From Lentibacillus lipolyticus (GTDB lineage: Bacteria; Bacillota; Bacilli; Bacillales; Amphibacillaceae), in NCBI GenBank assembly GCA_004145795.1, contig SEIO01000031.1, positions 1 to 35,965 on the forward strand: a stretch of DNA of 35,965 nt, written 5' to 3'. Numbering within the stretch: position 1 is the first letter of the stretch; each line of letters begins with the position of its first letter. The notes beneath the pieces were generated by a model. The model was not told the origin of the DNA. It saw only the letters and a list, made by a program, of their open reading frames with translations, and made no database searches. Both the position numbers and the translations under genes were made by a program. Positions 7,192 through 15,346 of the stretch are shown here, one piece after another.

Positions 7192-7979
7192 TCAAGAACC
7201 TCCGTACTTTCCGAATTCAGCGCCTCACGGAGTTTCCGTAATGATCGGCGCTGTAACCTGGAAACATGCATCTGAGAAATACCAAGGTGTTCGCCCGTTT
7301 CCTTCTGACTCATGCCTTCAAAATAGGTGTACCGCAAAATCTCCTGCTCACGCTCCGACAATACCGGCAGAATTTTTTCAAGGAGCATACGCTGGTCGGC
7401 ATTTTCAAAGCCACTTTCATCACTGCCTATTAAATCCAATATAGCGACAGTGCTCCCGTCGGAATCAGCCTCCAGTTTTCGGTCCACGGACAAGGCTTTA
7501 TAACTCTTGCCCATCTCCATTGTTTCCAATATGTCTTCTTCCGGCACATTCAGATACTCCGCAATCTCCGCAACAGTCGGGGAAACCTGATTTTTTGACA
7601 TAAGGTCATCGACTGCTTTTTTTATTTTCGGCCCGAGTTCTTTAATGCGCCGGGGAACATGAACACTCCATGTCTTATCACGAATAAACCGCTTTATTTC
7701 TCCTACAATGGTGGGTATCGCAAATGACTCAAAGGACTTCCCATATGACGAATCATATCTTCTTACCGCTGCAATCAGTCCGATCATACCAACTTGTTTT
7801 AGATCCTCATGGATGCTGCTGTTCTTGGAGTACTTTCTGGCAATGGAATCTACTAATTCTGTATAGGTCAATATAATTTTTTCCTGAATTTCTTCTTGTT
7901 CCGGGTTATTCTGCAGCTGTTCAATCCAATTATATATTTCATCCTGGCTATTATTGTGTTGTTGAGATCTGGTCGTCAT
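7188..7979 (-). CDS. sigB: RNA polymerase sigma factor SigB (general stress)
   Basis: The 263-residue protein is a group 3 sigma factor with regions 2 (DLKQVGMIGLIAAVRRYD), 3 (around DKTWSVHVPRR) and 4 (SQKETGEHLGISQMHVSRLQ, the helix-turn-helix for the -35). It directs the general stress regulon, whose promoters resemble GTTTAA-N13-15-GGGTAT. The start chosen is ATG 7979, with GAGGTGG six to seven bases upstream and inside the rsbW 3' end. A longer frame from 8000 lacks such a site. The 29-base overlap with rsbW suggests translational coupling, which would keep the anti-sigma factor in step with SigB. Confidence 0.96.
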   Translation of the reverse strand: MTTRSQQHNNSQDEIYNWIEQLQNNPEQEEIQEKIILTYTELVDSIARKYSKNSSIHEDLKQVGMIGLIAAVRRYDSSYGKSFESFAIPTIVGEIKRFIRDKTWSVHVPRRIKELGPKIKKAVDDLMSKNQVSPTVAEIAEYLNVPEEDILETMEMGKSYKALSVDRKLEADSDGSTVAILDLIGSDESGFENADQRMLLEKILPVLSEREQEILRYTYFEGMSQKETGEHLGISQMHVSRLQRRSLRKLREALNSESTEVLD

Positions 7980-8427
7980 CAAGACCCACCTCGGTTTCAT
8001 GAAGGTACTTCGTCATCAGGACGACAACGCCATCGTTATTATTAATCTCAACCCGATCCATTAATGCCTCAATCAGGAAAAGACCAAATCCGCCTTCGCG
8101 TAAATCTTCCACAGACTCCGAGCCCTGGTAGGGACCTATACCTCCTTTTACTTCATTTAGGTCGAAGCTTCCGCCATGATCGGCTACCATAATCTCCAGA
8201 CGATCTTCATACACACCATAGCCAACCGAAACCTCACCATCATCATCCTCATGATAGGCATGATCGACAGCATTCGTTATTGCTTCGGAAACAGCTACCT
8301 TCAAATCTTCAATATCTTCATAAGTAAAACCGATGCGGCTAGCTATCCCTGAAATACTCAAACGAACAATGCCTACATATTCTGCTTTAGCAGGAACCTT
8401 CATTTCAATAAAATCGAAGTTTTCCAT
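7951..8427 (-). CDS. rsbW: RsbW, anti-sigma-B factor and serine kinase
   Basis: The 158-residue GHKL-type ATPase has an N box (EAITNAVDHAY, about 48-58), G1 (VADHGGSFD, about 81-89) and G2 (GGFGLFLI). RsbW binds SigB and keeps it inactive, and it phosphorylates RsbV on a serine. When RsbV is unphosphorylated it traps RsbW and releases SigB. The start codon overlaps the rsbV stop by one base (TAATG) and the end overlaps sigB, so the three genes are tightly coupled. Confidence 0.96.
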   Translation of the reverse strand: MENFDFIEMKVPAKAEYVGIVRLSISGIASRIGFTYEDIEDLKVAVSEAITNAVDHAYHEDDDGEVSVGYGVYEDRLEIMVADHGGSFDLNEVKGGIGPYQGSESVEDLREGGFGLFLIEALMDRVEINNNDGVVVLMTKYLHETEVGLDDDQISTTQ

Positions 8428-8759
8428 TACTCATTCCCACCTCGGATTGCAGTATGAATGGTGAAAATCTCATCAAGACCTGTAATTTGAAAAACCCTTA
8501 AAACACGATCCTGCAAATTTACCAGCCGAATACTGCTGTTATTCTCCTTCGTAGACTTTAAGGCACTAATGAAAATGCCTAATCCCGTACTGTCCATGTA
8601 ACCTACATTTTCTAAATCCACTATCGTCTTATGTTCTTCTATTTTCGTCAGCTGCAGCAGTTTTTCTTTCAGTTGGGGTGCTGTATAAGCATCAATTTCA
8701 CCTGACAGTTTAACAATTGTCTTTTTATTCTCATCGATTACATCAATCGCTAAATCCAT
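8427..8759 (-). CDS. rsbV: RsbV, anti-anti-sigma factor
   Basis: The 110-residue STAS-domain protein has the phosphorylation motif GYMDSTGLGIF with the target serine at S57 (S56 in B. subtilis). Unphosphorylated RsbV binds RsbW and frees SigB, and RsbU removes the phosphate. GGGAGGAATTATAG precedes the ATG. It is the first gene behind the SigB-type promoter at 8823-8848, as in B. subtilis, where the distal half of the operon is autoregulated. Confidence 0.97.
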   Translation of the reverse strand: MDLAIDVIDENKKTIVKLSGEIDAYTAPQLKEKLLQLTKIEEHKTIVDLENVGYMDSTGLGIFISALKSTKENNSSIRLVNLQDRVLRVFQITGLDEIFTIHTAIRGGNE

Positions 8760-8822
8760 CTATAATTCCTCCCATGAAATCAGTTCCTAAACTGGTCCCA
8801 TCCTGGTACGTGATAACAATCT

Positions 8823-8848
8823 GTACCACAGATAGACTGCTGTTAAAC
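8823..8848 (-). promoter_or_regulatory. SigB-dependent promoter for rsbV-rsbW-sigB-rsbX
   Basis: On the minus strand GTTTAA (8843-8848) is an exact SigB -35 and includes the rsbU stop codon. After 14 bases TGGTAC (8823-8828) resembles the -10 GGGTAT at four of six positions. Position and spacing match the autoregulatory sigB promoter known from B. subtilis. Confidence 0.6.
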
Positions 8849-9853
8849 CTCTTTCTTCAGAACGATCAATGTAAAATCATCACGCAGCCGGAAGTTTTGC
8901 AGCCGTTCAAAATGTTTATATACCTTGTCGACCATGTCCTGTGCCTGCAAGTGCGAAAAGCGCGCAATGACATCAAGCACTTCTTCGCTTTCAATAAAAC
9001 GGTCCCCTTGCCTGCACTCTGTGACACCATCTGTCAGCAAAATAACCATGTCTCCCTGATGAAGCACTCGCTCATACTGACGATAATCCGTATCCGGGTC
9101 GACCCCAAGCACCAGTCCCTTGGCTTTTATTTCTTCAAATCTGTTTTCTCTTGCATTATAGTAAAAACCAGGTTCATGGCCTGCAGATGAATAACGGATT
9201 TTGCCATCCGCCGGCAGGTATTGTGCATAAAACATCGTAATGAACATACTCGACTCCACATTCCGTTCCACAACACGATTCAGGTTTTTTAATATCGTTT
9301 GCGGGCGCATCGTTCTCTCAGGAAGACTGTCCATGGAGTACTTAATCATCGACATGCACAGCGCAGCCGGAATGCCTTTTCCGATAACGTCTGCAACAGC
9401 AATCCCAAGAGAACCGTCCTCTCCGGTGACAAAATGGTGGTAATCACCATTCATCTGATGCGCAGGCACACTAACAACACCGATATCCAAACCGTCAATC
9501 GCAGGCTTGGTGGTTGCTAACAGCGTATCCTGCATATTGGCTGCAACGGCAATTTCCGACTTGAGTTCCGATTGCTGTTCCCTCAATGTATGATACTCCT
9601 GGTGCGCAATCCCATAAGAAATCATCGTTTCCAGCAAAAATTTCATGGAGTGCCGGAAGTACTCCGGTAAATCCGGGTATAATGCTGCCATGGCCTGTAT
9701 ATGCAGATTGACAATTTCTTCGGGCGGAATATTATTCTTAATAAATTGCTTCGTGATCTGTTCAGCCCCGTACAATGAATGTTCATCCTGTGTAGCAATA
9801 TAATGCTTCAATAAGCTTTGATAATTGGCCGCGTCAGGCTTCAGGGTTTCCAT
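8843..9853 (-). CDS. rsbU: RsbU, PP2C phosphatase activating RsbV
   Basis: The 336-residue protein has an N-terminal RsbT-binding four-helix domain (about 1-85) and a C-terminal SpoIIE/PP2C domain (about 110-336) with MNGDYHHF, VADVIGKGIPAA, SAGHEPGFYY, LTDGVTE and DDFTLIVL. RsbT released from the stressosome binds the N-terminal domain and activates dephosphorylation of RsbV. The start ATG follows GAGGGGGG by nine bases; an ATG 33 bases upstream would lie ahead of that site. The 79-base gap to rsbT contains an inverted GGGAGAACATG/CATCTCCC-like segment but no clear promoter. The length fits B. subtilis RsbU (335). Confidence 0.96.
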   Translation of the reverse strand: METLKPDAANYQSLLKHYIATQDEHSLYGAEQITKQFIKNNIPPEEIVNLHIQAMAALYPDLPEYFRHSMKFLLETMISYGIAHQEYHTLREQQSELKSEIAVAANMQDTLLATTKPAIDGLDIGVVSVPAHQMNGDYHHFVTGEDGSLGIAVADVIGKGIPAALCMSMIKYSMDSLPERTMRPQTILKNLNRVVERNVESSMFITMFYAQYLPADGKIRYSSAGHEPGFYYNARENRFEEIKAKGLVLGVDPDTDYRQYERVLHQGDMVILLTDGVTECRQGDRFIESEEVLDVIARFSHLQAQDMVDKVYKHFERLQNFRLRDDFTLIVLKKEV

Positions 9854-9932
9854 GGTGCGTATCCCCCCTCTTTCATGAGACAACAAAGGGAGATGTGCCT
9901 AACACATGTTCTCCCTCCTGCCGCATTTATTT

Positions 9933-10334
9933 CTACCTCACCCATTTCACAGCCCTGATTTCAGTGCCCTTGCCTTTTTCTGATTGAATATCGAACTGGT
10001 CCACGAGCCGCTTTACACCTGGCAGCCCAGCGCCAAGCCCGCCAGATGTGGAATATCCATCTTCCATCACCTGACTGATGTCTTCAATTCCCGGACCGTT
10101 ATCAACTGATAGCATGCTTATACCTTTTTGTTCAACATTATCAATGATTTCAAAGCATAATTTGCCGCCGTCCGTATATAAATAAATATTGCGGGCAAGC
10201 TCGGATATTGCAGTTGCTATTCTTGCCTGATCGACTGTTCCAAATCCCGCTTTCTGGGCCACTTCACGGCCAAGCTGGCGAGCTTTGACGATATCCCATT
10301 CTTTTTCAATTGTAACACAGGATTGGAGGTCCAT
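9933..10334 (-). CDS. rsbT: RsbT, switch kinase of the stressosome
   Basis: The 133-residue GHKL kinase has an N box (SELARNIYLYT), G1 (VDNGPGI) and G2 (GGLGAGLPG). It phosphorylates RsbR and RsbS in the stressosome under stress and then leaves to activate RsbU. The second ATG (MDLQSCV) is chosen because it has GGGGGA at proper spacing and matches the B. subtilis start; an ATG six bases earlier overlaps the rsbS stop but sits directly on the ribosome site. The length equals the B. subtilis protein (133). Confidence 0.96.
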   Translation of the reverse strand: MDLQSCVTIEKEWDIVKARQLGREVAQKAGFGTVDQARIATAISELARNIYLYTDGGKLCFEIIDNVEQKGISMLSVDNGPGIEDISQVMEDGYSTSGGLGAGLPGVKRLVDQFDIQSEKGKGTEIRAVKWVR

Positions 10335-10336
10335 TG

Positions 10337-10693
10337 TCATTCCCCCAATTCCTGGCGCAGCTTAATCAGCCCTTGTTCTAAGTTCAAAGCAGTTGGGACA
10401 TCCTGCAAATGAATACCCAAGTCAATCAATGTCACTGCAACTGCCGGCTGGATTCCTGTCAATACTACCTTTGCCCCCATCAGATCTGACATCTTGACAA
10501 CATCACCAAGAACCTTCGCAATAAAGGAATCAATGATTTCAACGGATGTTAAATCAATGACCACTCCGGATGCACCAGTTTGGTGAATTTTATCCAACAG
10601 ATCTTCCTGAAACTGTATTGCCGTATTGTCATCCATCTCAACCTGAATCGAAATCAACAAATAGTTGTGCAATTTTAAAATAGGTATTCGCAT
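10337..10693 (-). CDS. rsbS: RsbS, stressosome core STAS protein
   Basis: The 118-residue single STAS domain carries the phosphorylation site S56 in [13 protein letters not shown] (S59 in B. subtilis). With RsbR proteins it builds the stressosome shell that holds RsbT. The start at ATG 10693 has GGTGGAGAG upstream and lies four bases past the rsbR stop; the alternative start 18 bases earlier lacks a site. The sequence is nearly identical to B. subtilis RsbS over [17 protein letters not shown]. Confidence 0.96.
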   Translation of the reverse strand: MRIPILKLHNYLLISIQVEMDDNTAIQFQEDLLDKIHQTGASGVVIDLTSVEIIDSFIAKVLGDVVKMSDLMGAKVVLTGIQPAVAVTLIDLGIHLQDVPTALNLEQGLIKLRQELGE

Positions 10694-10697
10694 TCTA

Positions 10698-11567
10698 TCA
10701 CTCTCCACCAAGGGAATCTATCAGCTCTTCCATCGCATCATCCTTCTTACCGGAATCAACAATTCGGCGGCCAGTTATTTCGAGTGCTTTAATAAAGCCT
10801 TTCCGAAGTGAACTTTTAGTTGGGAATTTCCCCAGATCGATGCCCAGATTTACAATGGTCTGTGCAATTTCCGGACGAATGCCCACAAGGATACATGTGG
10901 CCCCGATTAAACGTACCGCCTCGGCTGCCTGTATGATATGGTGTGCAACCATCGTATCAACGACTGGAACTCCGGTAATATCTATTAGCACCACTTCAGA
11001 GTTGTGCTTTATAACACCCTCCAGCAATTCTTCCATAATCAGCTTGGCACGTTCGGTATCGATTGTCCCAATAAGTGGCATGACTGTAATGTTATCGATA
11101 ACCGGAATCAGCGGAGCCGATAATTCCTGAAGGGCAACCCGCTGCAGTGATACAATATTTTCCCAGTTGCCGGAATACTCATTTACAAACTGGCGAATAA
11201 CCGGTTCAACCCAGCCATCAACACTCTGCAACAGTTCAGAAATATATTTTGTGTCAATCTGATCGGACTGACTAAGGATAAAGTCGATGGTCACTCGTCT
11301 GAATACTTGCAGACCATCTGTTATGTAGCTGACCTGCCAACCAAGGTTGATCAGTTTTTCAGCAAATTCTTTTAAATTTTTTGTTTCACCCTGATCTTTA
11401 ATACTGCTGAAAATGATATTAACAAATTCTCTGTTCGTACTTTCAAACAGCTCATCCGATATACTCACACTATAATTCCCGTTTTTCGCAGCATCAATTT
11501 CATCAAGCCACTTCTGAACAATCGTATCACTGTTTTCCAGTACAATTTCTTTGAACTTGTTGTCCAT
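10698..11567 (-). CDS. rsbR: RsbR (RsbRA type), stressosome sensor protein
   Basis: The 289-residue protein has an N-terminal globin-like sensory domain (about 1-135) with no obvious haem-ligand motif, a linker helix, and a C-terminal STAS domain (about 150-280). The two RsbT target threonines fall at T171 and T205, the same numbers as in B. subtilis RsbRA. The ATG lies seven bases behind GGAGG. As first gene of the rsb operon it starts after three terminator-like hairpins and a repeat that separate it from mazF. The upstream candidate promoter is weak. Confidence 0.95.
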   Translation of the reverse strand: MDNKFKEIVLENSDTIVQKWLDEIDAAKNGNYSVSISDELFESTNREFVNIIFSSIKDQGETKNLKEFAEKLINLGWQVSYITDGLQVFRRVTIDFILSQSDQIDTKYISELLQSVDGWVEPVIRQFVNEYSGNWENIVSLQRVALQELSAPLIPVIDNITVMPLIGTIDTERAKLIMEELLEGVIKHNSEVVLIDITGVPVVDTMVAHHIIQAAEAVRLIGATCILVGIRPEIAQTIVNLGIDLGKFPTKSSLRKGFIKALEITGRRIVDSGKKDDAMEELIDSLGGE

Positions 11568-11637
11568 CGTCCACCCTCCCAAACACCGCATCTATTGTCG
11601 ATTTTTTACAGAAATTTTTACTTCTATTATTTCCGTC

Positions 11638-11646
11638 ATTTTACCA
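11638..11646 (-). promoter_or_regulatory. Possible extended -10 for the rsbR operon
   Basis: On the minus strand TGGTAAAAT (TGn plus TAAAAT) lies about 70 bases before rsbR. No good -35 is seen at 17 bases. A perfect palindrome CGAAATTTCG lies just upstream at about 11655-11664. Confidence 0.35.
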
Positions 11647-11710
11647 TGAAATATACGAAATTTCGATTCTAACTAATTTGCTAGATTATCCTTTAAGGCA
11701 AACCATATTA

Positions 11711-11770
11711 GAAAAGCGAAAGCGCCTTGCTCACCCCCGAAAATCAACCTCGAGGGGGTAGGCGCTGGAC
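11711..11770. repeat. GCGAAAGCGCC palindromic intergenic repeat, copy A
   Basis: The unit begins GAAAAGCGAAAGCGCCTTG and ends GGCGCTGGAC. Arms AGCGCC/GGCGCT and CCCCC/GGGGG pair to make a long hairpin. It is the same family as 12869-12984 and 12985-13019 on the other side of mazEF. I recall this repeat type from intergenic regions of Virgibacillus- and Lysinibacillus-like genomes. Confidence 0.8.
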
Positions 11771-11820
11771 AGGGCTATGGCTGACAAACAGCTTAACAGA
11801 ACCAAAAATTTCTTATCTTT

Positions 11821-11847
11821 AAAAAGAAAACTTGGCTAGTGCCAAGG
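11821..11847 (-). terminator. Terminator-like hairpin between mazF and rsbR
   Basis: On the minus strand CTTGGC-ACTA-GCCAAG is followed by TTTTCTTTTT. Immediately upstream (11850-11875) is a GC-rich segment (GGCAGTTGCCCGCACC) of unknown origin, so this could be the end of a short transcript or a mobile-element remnant. Confidence 0.55.
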
Positions 11848-11897
11848 CTTTAGGTGCGGGCAACTGCCTGGTTATACTTATACTATCTTTAACATAT

Positions 11898-11958
11898 AAA
11901 AAAGACCCCCATTAGCCATGTATGCCTGTCCGGCAAACACATTCAGAAAAGGGTCTTC
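11898..11958 (-). terminator. Terminator downstream of mazF
   Basis: On the minus strand AAGACCC (11951-11957 region) pairs with GGGTCTT across a loop of about 43 bases, followed by TTTTTT. A small GCC/GGC hairpin sits inside the loop. Confidence 0.65.
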
Positions 11959-11979
11959 CAATGAGTACCGTATACCGGT

Positions 11980-12005
11980 AAAACCCCTGTTTCACGAAAG
12001 GGGGC
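11980..12005 (-). terminator. First terminator-like hairpin after mazF
   Basis: On the minus strand CCCCTTTC and GAAACAGGGG form a compact hairpin followed by TTTT, directly behind the mazF stop codon. Confidence 0.55.
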
Positions 12006-12010
12006 ATCAC

Positions 12011-12370
12011 CTATTGATCATACATTTCTTTTAGTCCGAGACTAATTTCCAATGCTCGGTCAATCTTTCCCATCATATTGCTGTCCAATTTTGTTATTTT
12101 GTCGGTCAGCCGCTGCTTATCCAATGTTCTGATTTGCTCCAGCAGTATGACTGAATTGCGGTCAAATCCATACTTCTTTGCATCTATCTCCACATGTGTC
12201 GGGAGTTTGGCCTTCTGAATCTGAGCAGTTATCGCAGCTACAATCACCGTCGGGCTGAACCGGTTACCAATATCATTCTGCAGGATCAATACCGGGCGGA
12301 TGCCTCCCTGTTCTGATCCCACGACAGGGGATAAATCGGCGAAATATACTTCGCCCCGTTGAACGATCAC
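12011..12370 (-). CDS. mazF: MazF/EndoA toxin, mRNA endoribonuclease
   Basis: The 119-residue toxin is nearly identical to B. subtilis EndoA through [36 protein letters not shown] and [13 protein letters not shown]. EndoA is an RNase that cuts single-stranded RNA at UACAU. Catalytic Arg and Thr residues of the family are within RPVL and ITAQ. The start is GTG at 12370, five bases behind the mazE stop, with GGGGTG nearby. The C-terminus is slightly different ([10 protein letters not shown]). The gene lies between alr and rsbR as in B. subtilis but is bounded downstream by terminators, so it may be independent of the sigB operon. Confidence 0.97.
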   Translation of the reverse strand: MIVQRGEVYFADLSPVVGSEQGGIRPVLILQNDIGNRFSPTVIVAAITAQIQKAKLPTHVEIDAKKYGFDRNSVILLEQIRTLDKQRLTDKITKLDSNMMGKIDRALEISLGLKEMYDQ

Positions 12371-12375
12371 GCGCT

Positions 12376-12663
12376 TTACACCCCGATCACTGAGCGCTGC
12401 AAAGTATTCTTTTCAGCTTCTTCTTCAGCCTGAAATGCCTCGGAGGCAATTGTAAGATTAATGTTGGCCATTTCCATATAGCCTTGCTGCATTGATTCAC
12501 GGAACTGCCGGATATGCTCCTCTTTTTTATGCTCCAAATAGTTTTTTGTAGCCTGACATATGAAATCGCTCAAATCGCTATTTTCATACTTCATGAGTCC
12601 ATCCACCTCGTTTAGCAGGTTTTTTGGTAAACGTACTGAAATTTCCTGTAAGCTCTCTGACAA
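12376..12663 (-). CDS. mazE: MazE/EndoAI antitoxin
   Basis: The 95-residue protein has a ribbon-helix-helix N-terminal segment ([18 protein letters not shown]) and the toxin-binding C-terminal segment ([20 protein letters not shown]) of B. subtilis EndoAI (YdcD), which folds over the toxin. The start is TTG at 12663, because it has GGAGG nine bases upstream and aligns with MSESS of the B. subtilis protein; an ATG two codons upstream is only three bases from the ribosome site. Its own promoter lies at 12713-12741. A weak start may help keep expression low. Confidence 0.93.
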   Translation of the reverse strand: MSESLQEISVRLPKNLLNEVDGLMKYENSDLSDFICQATKNYLEHKKEEHIRQFRESMQQGYMEMANINLTIASEAFQAEEEAEKNTLQRSVIGV

Positions 12664-12712
12664 AACCATGCACCTCCGACAACTTTTGACGGTCATAATT
12701 ACATTCTTTTTC

Positions 12713-12741
12713 ATGATATCATTGTACTATTTCGTTTGCAA
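12713..12741 (-). promoter_or_regulatory. mazEF promoter
   Basis: The minus strand has -35 TTGCAA (12736-12741), a 17-base spacer and -10 TATCAT (12713-12718), about 45 bases before mazE. mazEF therefore has its own promoter after alr. Confidence 0.7.
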
Positions 12742-12868
12742 AGGCTTATCAGGAAAATTTCAGCAAAAGCATCAGCTGACAAACAAAATGCAAAAGAAAT
12801 TTTTCCCTGCCATTATATTTATGGAATTAATGCCATTATTATGCTGAACAGCAAAGAAAAATCACTAA

Positions 12869-12984
12869 GAAAAGCGAAAGCGCCTTGTTCAACCCCGAAA
12901 AGCTTAAGCAAGAATTCGCAGTGGCGGTTTTGCCACGTAGAATGATTGCTTAAGACCTCGAGGGGGTAGGCGCTTGAGCTGGAC
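12869..12984. repeat. GCGAAAGCGCC palindromic intergenic repeat, copy B (long)
   Basis: The ends match copy A (GAAAAGCGAAAGCGCCTTG at the left, GGCGCTTGAGCTGGAC at the right). The centre has an extra stem (AGCTTAAGCAA/TTGCTTAAG) around a small hairpin (GTGGCGGTTTTGCCAC). The short reading frame seen across it is a by-product. Confidence 0.8.
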
Positions 12985-13019
12985 ATATGCGAAAGCGCCT
13001 TGCTAACCCCCGAAATACT
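12985..13019. repeat. GCGAAAGCGCC repeat, copy C (partial)
   Basis: A third, truncated unit (GCGAAAGCGCCTTGCTAACCCCCGAAA) directly follows copy B and ends just after the alr stop. Only the left arm is present. Confidence 0.65.
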
Positions 13020-13036
13020 CCTTCGTTTAGGGACGA

Positions 13037-14161
13037 TCACTTCCCTTTATACACTCTGGGAACACGGCTGGATATCATACAGGGAACTTCATAACTGATT
13101 GTTTCCAGATGTGCGGCTATTTCATCCGTTTCCACTTCTTCATCCCCTTGTCGGCCAATCAGCGTAACTTTCGTCCCGATAGGATACGCTTTATCAAGAA
13201 GAATCATCGTCTGATCCATACATATCCTTCCGACAATCGGCATCCTTTTTCCGTCAATCAGCACATCTGCCCCCTGCAATTTCCGAACCCACCCATCAGC
13301 ATATCCGATAGGAATCGTCCCAATCCATTCATTATCTGTTGCCGTATAGGTTGCACCATAACTGATGGACTCGCCGGGATTTATCTTTTTGACATGAATA
13401 AGCCGGCTGTGCAATGAAAAAGCAGGTTGCAAATCGATAGAGCGCTCCTCTTTTAAAACACCAGATGGATAAAGACCATACATAGAAATGCCGAATCGGA
13501 TGTAGTCATACATTTCTTTGGGGAAACGAATTGACGCAGCACTATTTCCAATATGAAATGCGACAGGGGCATTCCATTGCGACCGAAACATTTTCATCAT
13601 GGTTTCGAACCGGTCCCATTGCTTCTCCAGGTACGTCAATTCTGCTTCATCCGCTGTCGCAAAATGTGTATAAACACCTGTCATCATCAGACTCTCACTG
13701 CCGCGCAGTTCATCGAGCAGCCCTGCAAGCTCGTCAGCTGTGCGGATGCCGATACGTCCCATTCCTGTGTCCCACTTCATATGCACTTTCAATGGTAATG
13801 GCAACATATATTTTTTCACTTCTTGCAGCCATTCTTTTTGAAAGAAAGTTAGTGTGATATCATGTTCAGCTGCAATCCAAACATCCTCCGGTGCAACCCA
13901 GCCTAACACCAGTATAGGTGCTGAAATAGCAGCCTCTCGCAACGTCAATGCTTCCTCCAGCAATGCTACAGCAAGCATTTCCGCCCCGGATTCCAATGCC
14001 TTGGTCGCTACTTCTACTGCCCCATGCCCATAAGCATCAGCCTTGACCACTGCGATGACAGCACTGTTATACGGCAGTTTTCCCCTTATCTGTTTTAGAT
14101 TATGCCCAATGGCATCTAAATCTACTACTGCCCATGTATCACGGTACATGCTGTTCACCAT
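13037..14161 (-). CDS. alr: Alanine racemase
   Basis: The 374-residue pyridoxal-phosphate enzyme makes D-alanine from L-alanine for peptidoglycan. PLP Lys40 sits in VVKADAYGHG, and catalytic Tyr268 lies in SISYGATYTA. The substrate/oxyanion region RICMDQTMI is present near the C-terminus. The start ATG (MVNSMYRDTW) follows AAGGGG by eight bases. A terminator after ydcC lies just upstream, so alr probably has its own promoter; TAAAAT at about 14196-14201 could be a -10. It keeps the ydcC-alr-mazEF order of B. subtilis. Confidence 0.97.
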   Translation of the reverse strand: MVNSMYRDTWAVVDLDAIGHNLKQIRGKLPYNSAVIAVVKADAYGHGAVEVATKALESGAEMLAVALLEEALTLREAAISAPILVLGWVAPEDVWIAAEHDITLTFFQKEWLQEVKKYMLPLPLKVHMKWDTGMGRIGIRTADELAGLLDELRGSESLMMTGVYTHFATADEAELTYLEKQWDRFETMMKMFRSQWNAPVAFHIGNSAASIRFPKEMYDYIRFGISMYGLYPSGVLKEERSIDLQPAFSLHSRLIHVKKINPGESISYGATYTATDNEWIGTIPIGYADGWVRKLQGADVLIDGKRMPIVGRICMDQTMILLDKAYPIGTKVTLIGRQGDEEVETDEIAAHLETISYEVPCMISSRVPRVYKGK

Positions 14162-14220
14162 GGCAAAAACCCCTTCCCGTTAACCTTTGACTTTTATTTT
14201 ATCTGAAAATGCGAAAAATA

Positions 14221-14252
14221 AAAAGCAGACCCCCTCTCCTATGAGTCTGCTT
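14221..14252 (-). terminator. Terminator after the ydcC lipoprotein gene
   Basis: On the minus strand AAGCAGAC/GTCTGCTT closes a loop of about 15 bases and is followed by TTTTATTTTT. Confidence 0.85.
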
Positions 14253-14263
14253 GTAATACATCA

Positions 14264-15280
14264 TTACTTAACTGTTTTGCCTTGCACAGATTTTGCAACA
14301 TTAATCAATTCTTCCTTGGTCAGCTCGTCACTTGCCAGCATGAAATTCATGCCATTATTCGTCCATTCAATAGTGTTATCCGACAGCACCCCGACAGAGT
14401 GTCCAAGATTTACAATATCACCGTCGACCATCTGCGGTGATGTCGTCGTCGGAATAACATCTAGCTTCTCTTCTACAAGCGTAAATTCTTTATCGCCGGA
14501 AAAGGACATAATGACACGCTTTCCGTTTTCCGTGTCAACTTCCTTTTCTTCCACCAATTCCGATCCTGCCATCTCCAGCGGATAAACGACACTGAAAGGA
14601 TCTTCCTTGGCATTACCTGATACCGTTTCTTGTGCTGCGTTGTTCTTCATATTCTTTTCCATAGCGAAATCGTCGTCTTTAAATGTGGGGTCTGTATTGA
14701 ACTCTGCAAAGTCAACCTGCACCACCGCATTCTCATCTTTATCAAGCACTTTTACTTTCACTGGTGTATAGGTATCTTTATCAAAATAGATCTTCTGATT
14801 TGGTAAGTTGTTATTGCTCTGATAATTCGTTTTCGTTTCAAAAACGTAATGTTTCTCACCGATTGTGAAACCTGCCTCACTGTCTTGGACAATATCATCC
14901 ACCAGTGATTGGTAGAGATACGGCTGACTGCCATTTTCCGGCCATTCTTTTTGGAATTTGAAGCTCTTGTTCAGGGCCGGTGAAAGAACAAACACACCTT
15001 CTTCATTTTTCAGGATAATTTGGCTTCCTTTTTTATCCTGTTCATTTTTCAGTTCTACCCGGTAAAAATCTTTCTTTTTATGCCAAACGTTTATATCATA
15101 CTTCTGATCTTCCTGTCCGGTATTCATCGTCATAACGGCTTTCGCCTTATACCCGTTCATTGATTCTAATTTCGACTCTAGCTTGCCGATAACATCTTCC
15201 TTGGACTTTTCGCCACAGGCAGCAAGCAGGGCGACTAAGCCTAAAACAACGACAACCCAGATGCTAAACATTTTCTTCAT
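14264..15280 (-). CDS. ydcC: LolA-like/YdcC lipoprotein (outer-membrane-carrier-type fold)
   Basis: The 338-residue protein starts with a signal peptide ending in lipobox LAAC (Cys22 in this start), so it is anchored on the outer face of the membrane. It then resembles the MucB/RseB-LolA-like fold family (YdcC in B. subtilis), whose members are secreted β-sheet proteins of unknown exact role. The C-terminal third (ELTKEELINVAKSVQGK) matches the DUF4367-like end. The chosen ATG (MKKMFS) has GGGGAG eight bases upstream; a second ATG six bases earlier is too close. It is the third gene after acpS and nnrD/E, with a terminator behind it. Confidence 0.88.
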   Translation of the reverse strand: MKKMFSIWVVVVLGLVALLAACGEKSKEDVIGKLESKLESMNGYKAKAVMTMNTGQEDQKYDINVWHKKKDFYRVELKNEQDKKGSQIILKNEEGVFVLSPALNKSFKFQKEWPENGSQPYLYQSLVDDIVQDSEAGFTIGEKHYVFETKTNYQSNNNLPNQKIYFDKDTYTPVKVKVLDKDENAVVQVDFAEFNTDPTFKDDDFAMEKNMKNNAAQETVSGNAKEDPFSVVYPLEMAGSELVEEKEVDTENGKRVIMSFSGDKEFTLVEEKLDVIPTTTSPQMVDGDIVNLGHSVGVLSDNTIEWTNNGMNFMLASDELTKEELINVAKSVQGKTVK

Positions 15281-15346
15281 GGACATGTCTCCCCTGTCTC
15301 ATTTCAAACATATTGCGAGCACTATACCAGGGGAAATAGGCAATTG

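Noticed and set aside
12819-13040. 73-residue frame between alr and mazE
   Set aside because: It lies almost wholly inside the palindromic repeats B and C, has no ribosome site and no recognisable protein.
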